A stretch of DNA of 7,581 nt from an uncultured Clostridia bacterium. Its GTDB lineage: Bacteria > Bacillota > Clostridia > Lachnospirales > Anaerotignaceae. This document shows positions 6,566 to 7,581 of this stretch, one piece after another. The notes beneath the pieces are model-generated. The model saw nothing but the letters and a program-made list of their open reading frames with translations, was not told the DNA's origin and did not search any database. Position 1 is the stretch's first letter; each line of letters starts with the position of its first letter. Both the position numbers and the translations under genes were made by a program. Location of the stretch: assembly GCA_947036475.1 (NCBI GenBank), contig CAMQRG010000099.1, positions 1 to 7,581 of the forward strand. Reading direction: 5' to 3'.

Positions 6566-6627
6566 TTTCGTCAACTTACTGCCGGTAATTTGAGGAAAAT
6601 CCGTCATTTTTGCCTGACGAAAAACGC
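6566..6627. repeat. Overlapping inverted repeats in the divergent intergenic region
   Basis: TTTCGTCA (6566-6573) is an exact inverted partner of TGACGAAA (6615-6622), with GCG and CGC flanking the outer sides. A second upstream CGTCA (6602-6606) can pair with the same TGACG (6615-6619). The elements lie between the two divergent promoters. They could be an operator or chance; they lack a T-tract, so they are not obviously a terminator. Confidence 0.3.
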
Positions 6628-6642
6628 CTAAAAGTGTCTGAA

Positions 6643-6673
6643 TTATCAAAATATAGCACAAAACAAGTATAAT
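6643..6673 (+). promoter_or_regulatory. Candidate promoter for the M20 peptidase gene
   Basis: TATAAT at 6668-6673 is a perfect -10 hexamer about 78 nt before the AAGGAGG (6751-6757) of the downstream gene. The best -35 in range is TTATCA (6643-6648) at a poor 19-bp spacing, so only the -10 is persuasive. Confidence 0.35.
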
Positions 6674-6764
6674 CAAAATGAAAATATGTTCCGTATTATG
6701 CGGATACATAAATTATGGCGGGCGTTAAACCGCACAAACATACGAAACCAAAGGAGGAATTTTC

Positions 6765-7535
6765 ATGCAGGGCTTTACAGAAAAAATCAATGCGTTTATC
6801 GAAGGAAAAAAAGGCGAAATTTTTGCGACTTACAAGGACATTATCAATCTGGAAAGCTACCACAGCGACCTTGACGCTTTGGAAAAGCTGGCAGAGCGGC
6901 TCAAGACGGAATTTGAAGCAGAAGGGTTCCAATGCAGGCTGATACCTGTCGGGCCGAACAATGGCGCGGTGCTGAGCGGTATTCTGGGCGCAGACCGTCC
7001 CGGAAAACCGATTCTGTTCAGCGGGCATATGGATACCGTACACCCGACGGGCAAATTCGGCGAAAATCCTTTCCGTATGGAGGAGGGCAAGGCTTACGGT
7101 CCCGGCGTATTGGATATGAAGGGCGGCATTGTGATTTCCCTGTTTGTCGTAAAGGCTTTGAATGCGCTTGGCTTTGATTCCCACCCCATCAAAATTCTTT
7201 ATTGCGGCGATGAGGAAATCCTCCATCAAAATGGAGCGAAAACGTCTGAGGTATTGATGGAAGAAGCGAAAGGCTGCCTTTGTGCGTTTAATATGGAAAC
7301 GGGTCTTTTGGACAACAGCATTTGTGTTGCCAGGAACGGCAAAACAGAAGTTACGGTTTCTGTCGAAGGCGTATCCGCGCATGCCGGCAATGACTTTGCA
7401 TCTGGGCGCAACGCCATTGTGGAAATGATGAAAAAGCTGGACGTTATCCAGACATTTACGGATTTGGAGCATAAAATGACTGTCAATATAGGCACAATAC
7501 ATGGCGGCACAGCTTCCGGCTCCGTTCCGGCGCAC
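6765..7535 (+). CDS. M20-family metallopeptidase, 3' end missing
   Basis: This is the first 257 codons of a zinc-dependent exopeptidase or amidohydrolase of the M20 (carboxypeptidase G2/ArgE/DapE) family, cut by the end of the assembly. Predicted di-metal ligands are H88 in SGHMDTVHP, D117 in GPGVLDMKGG, E151 in GDEE and E178 in METG, with D90 and general base E150 beside them. The lid/dimerisation domain begins near 185 and includes SAHAG (H206), the substrate-contacting histidine region, and GTIHGGTASGSVPAH at its current end. A strong AAGGAGG (6751-6757) stands 7 nt before the ATG. No signal peptide is visible. Members are usually near 380-400 residues, so the last third, with the final metal-binding histidine, is absent. 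The reading frame stays open past 7535 only because it runs into adapter sequence. The substrate is unknown; CPG2-like glutamate carboxypeptidases look closest. Confidence 0.9.
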
Positions 7536-7581
7536 CTGTCTCTTATACACATCTCCGAGCCCACGAGACGCTACGCTATCT
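7536..7581 (+). other. Illumina Nextera adapter contamination (not genomic)
   Basis: The 19-base Nextera mosaic end, beginning CTGTCTCTTATACACA, occupies 7536-7554. It is followed by the 15-base transposase-adapter segment CCGAGCCCACGAGAC (7555-7569), an 8-base i7 index GCTACGCT (7570-7577, which I recall as index N709) and ATCT (7578-7581), the first bases of the P7-side adapter. The order and lengths are exactly those of read-through at a short insert. The + frame reads LSLIHISEPTR, a well-known artefact peptide in databases. Confidence 0.98.

Noticed and set aside
5484..6593. 369-codon plus-strand frame opposite the pyrophosphatase
   Set aside because: It mirrors a gene with all metal ligands in place, and its composition and lack of motifs mark it as a shadow.
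6602..6624. CGTCA/TGACG hairpin as a terminator
   Set aside because: The stem is only 5 bp, there is no T-run after it on the + strand and only a broken one on the - strand, and no gene ends nearby.
6696..7550. 284-codon minus-strand frame beginning MYKRQ
   Set aside because: The start lies in the adapter tail and the remainder is the complement of the M20 coding region, with no recognisable domain.
7226..7564. Minus-strand frame beginning MGSEMCIRDR opposite the M20 gene
   Set aside because: Its start and first ten residues are encoded by Nextera adapter. The rest is antisense to a motif-complete peptidase.

Overview
The window looks like chromosomal DNA of a low-to-mid GC Gram-positive anaerobe of the Clostridia, perhaps Lachnospirales-like. 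The reasons are the ftsE-ftsX-S41 protease arrangement, a long family II pyrophosphatase carrying CBS and DRTGG regulatory domains, GGAGG-type ribosome binding sites, and short T-tailed hairpin terminators. The taxonomic call is an inference. No tRNA, rRNA, CRISPR array, transposase or phage gene was seen.

Layout: bases 1-381 hold a terminator of an upstream gene, a good extended -10 promoter, and a leader of about 245 nt with a terminator-like hairpin. Then, on the + strand, come ftsE (382-1068) and ftsX (1058-1957, overlapping ftsE), which form the ABC-type FtsEX complex linking division to cell-wall hydrolysis. A large hairpin follows, then a membrane-anchored PDZ/S41 carboxy-terminal processing protease (2107-3312) and a small alpha/beta hydrolase (about 3318-4019) that is translationally coupled to it. 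A bidirectional terminator (4039-4083) separates these from a convergent - strand pair: the CBS/DRTGG pyrophosphatase gene (4851-6491) is promoter-proximal and truA (4097-4837) follows 13 bp after it. A 273-bp divergent intergenic region (6492-6764) leads to a + strand M20-family metallopeptidase (6765 onward), which is cut off by the end of the assembly.

The most solid unexpected observation is technical. The last 46 bases (7536-7581) are not genomic. They match the Illumina Nextera transposase end plus adapter, an 8-base i7 index and the start of the next adapter segment. The M20 reading frame is therefore genuine only to base 7535, and - strand reading frames beginning in this tail are artefacts.

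I found no convincing undescribed system. The biological points most worth a second look are the structured leader before ftsE, the hairpin-filled ftsX-protease gap with no murein hydrolase gene beside ftsEX, and the nucleotide-sensing pyrophosphatase tightly coupled to a tRNA-modification gene.
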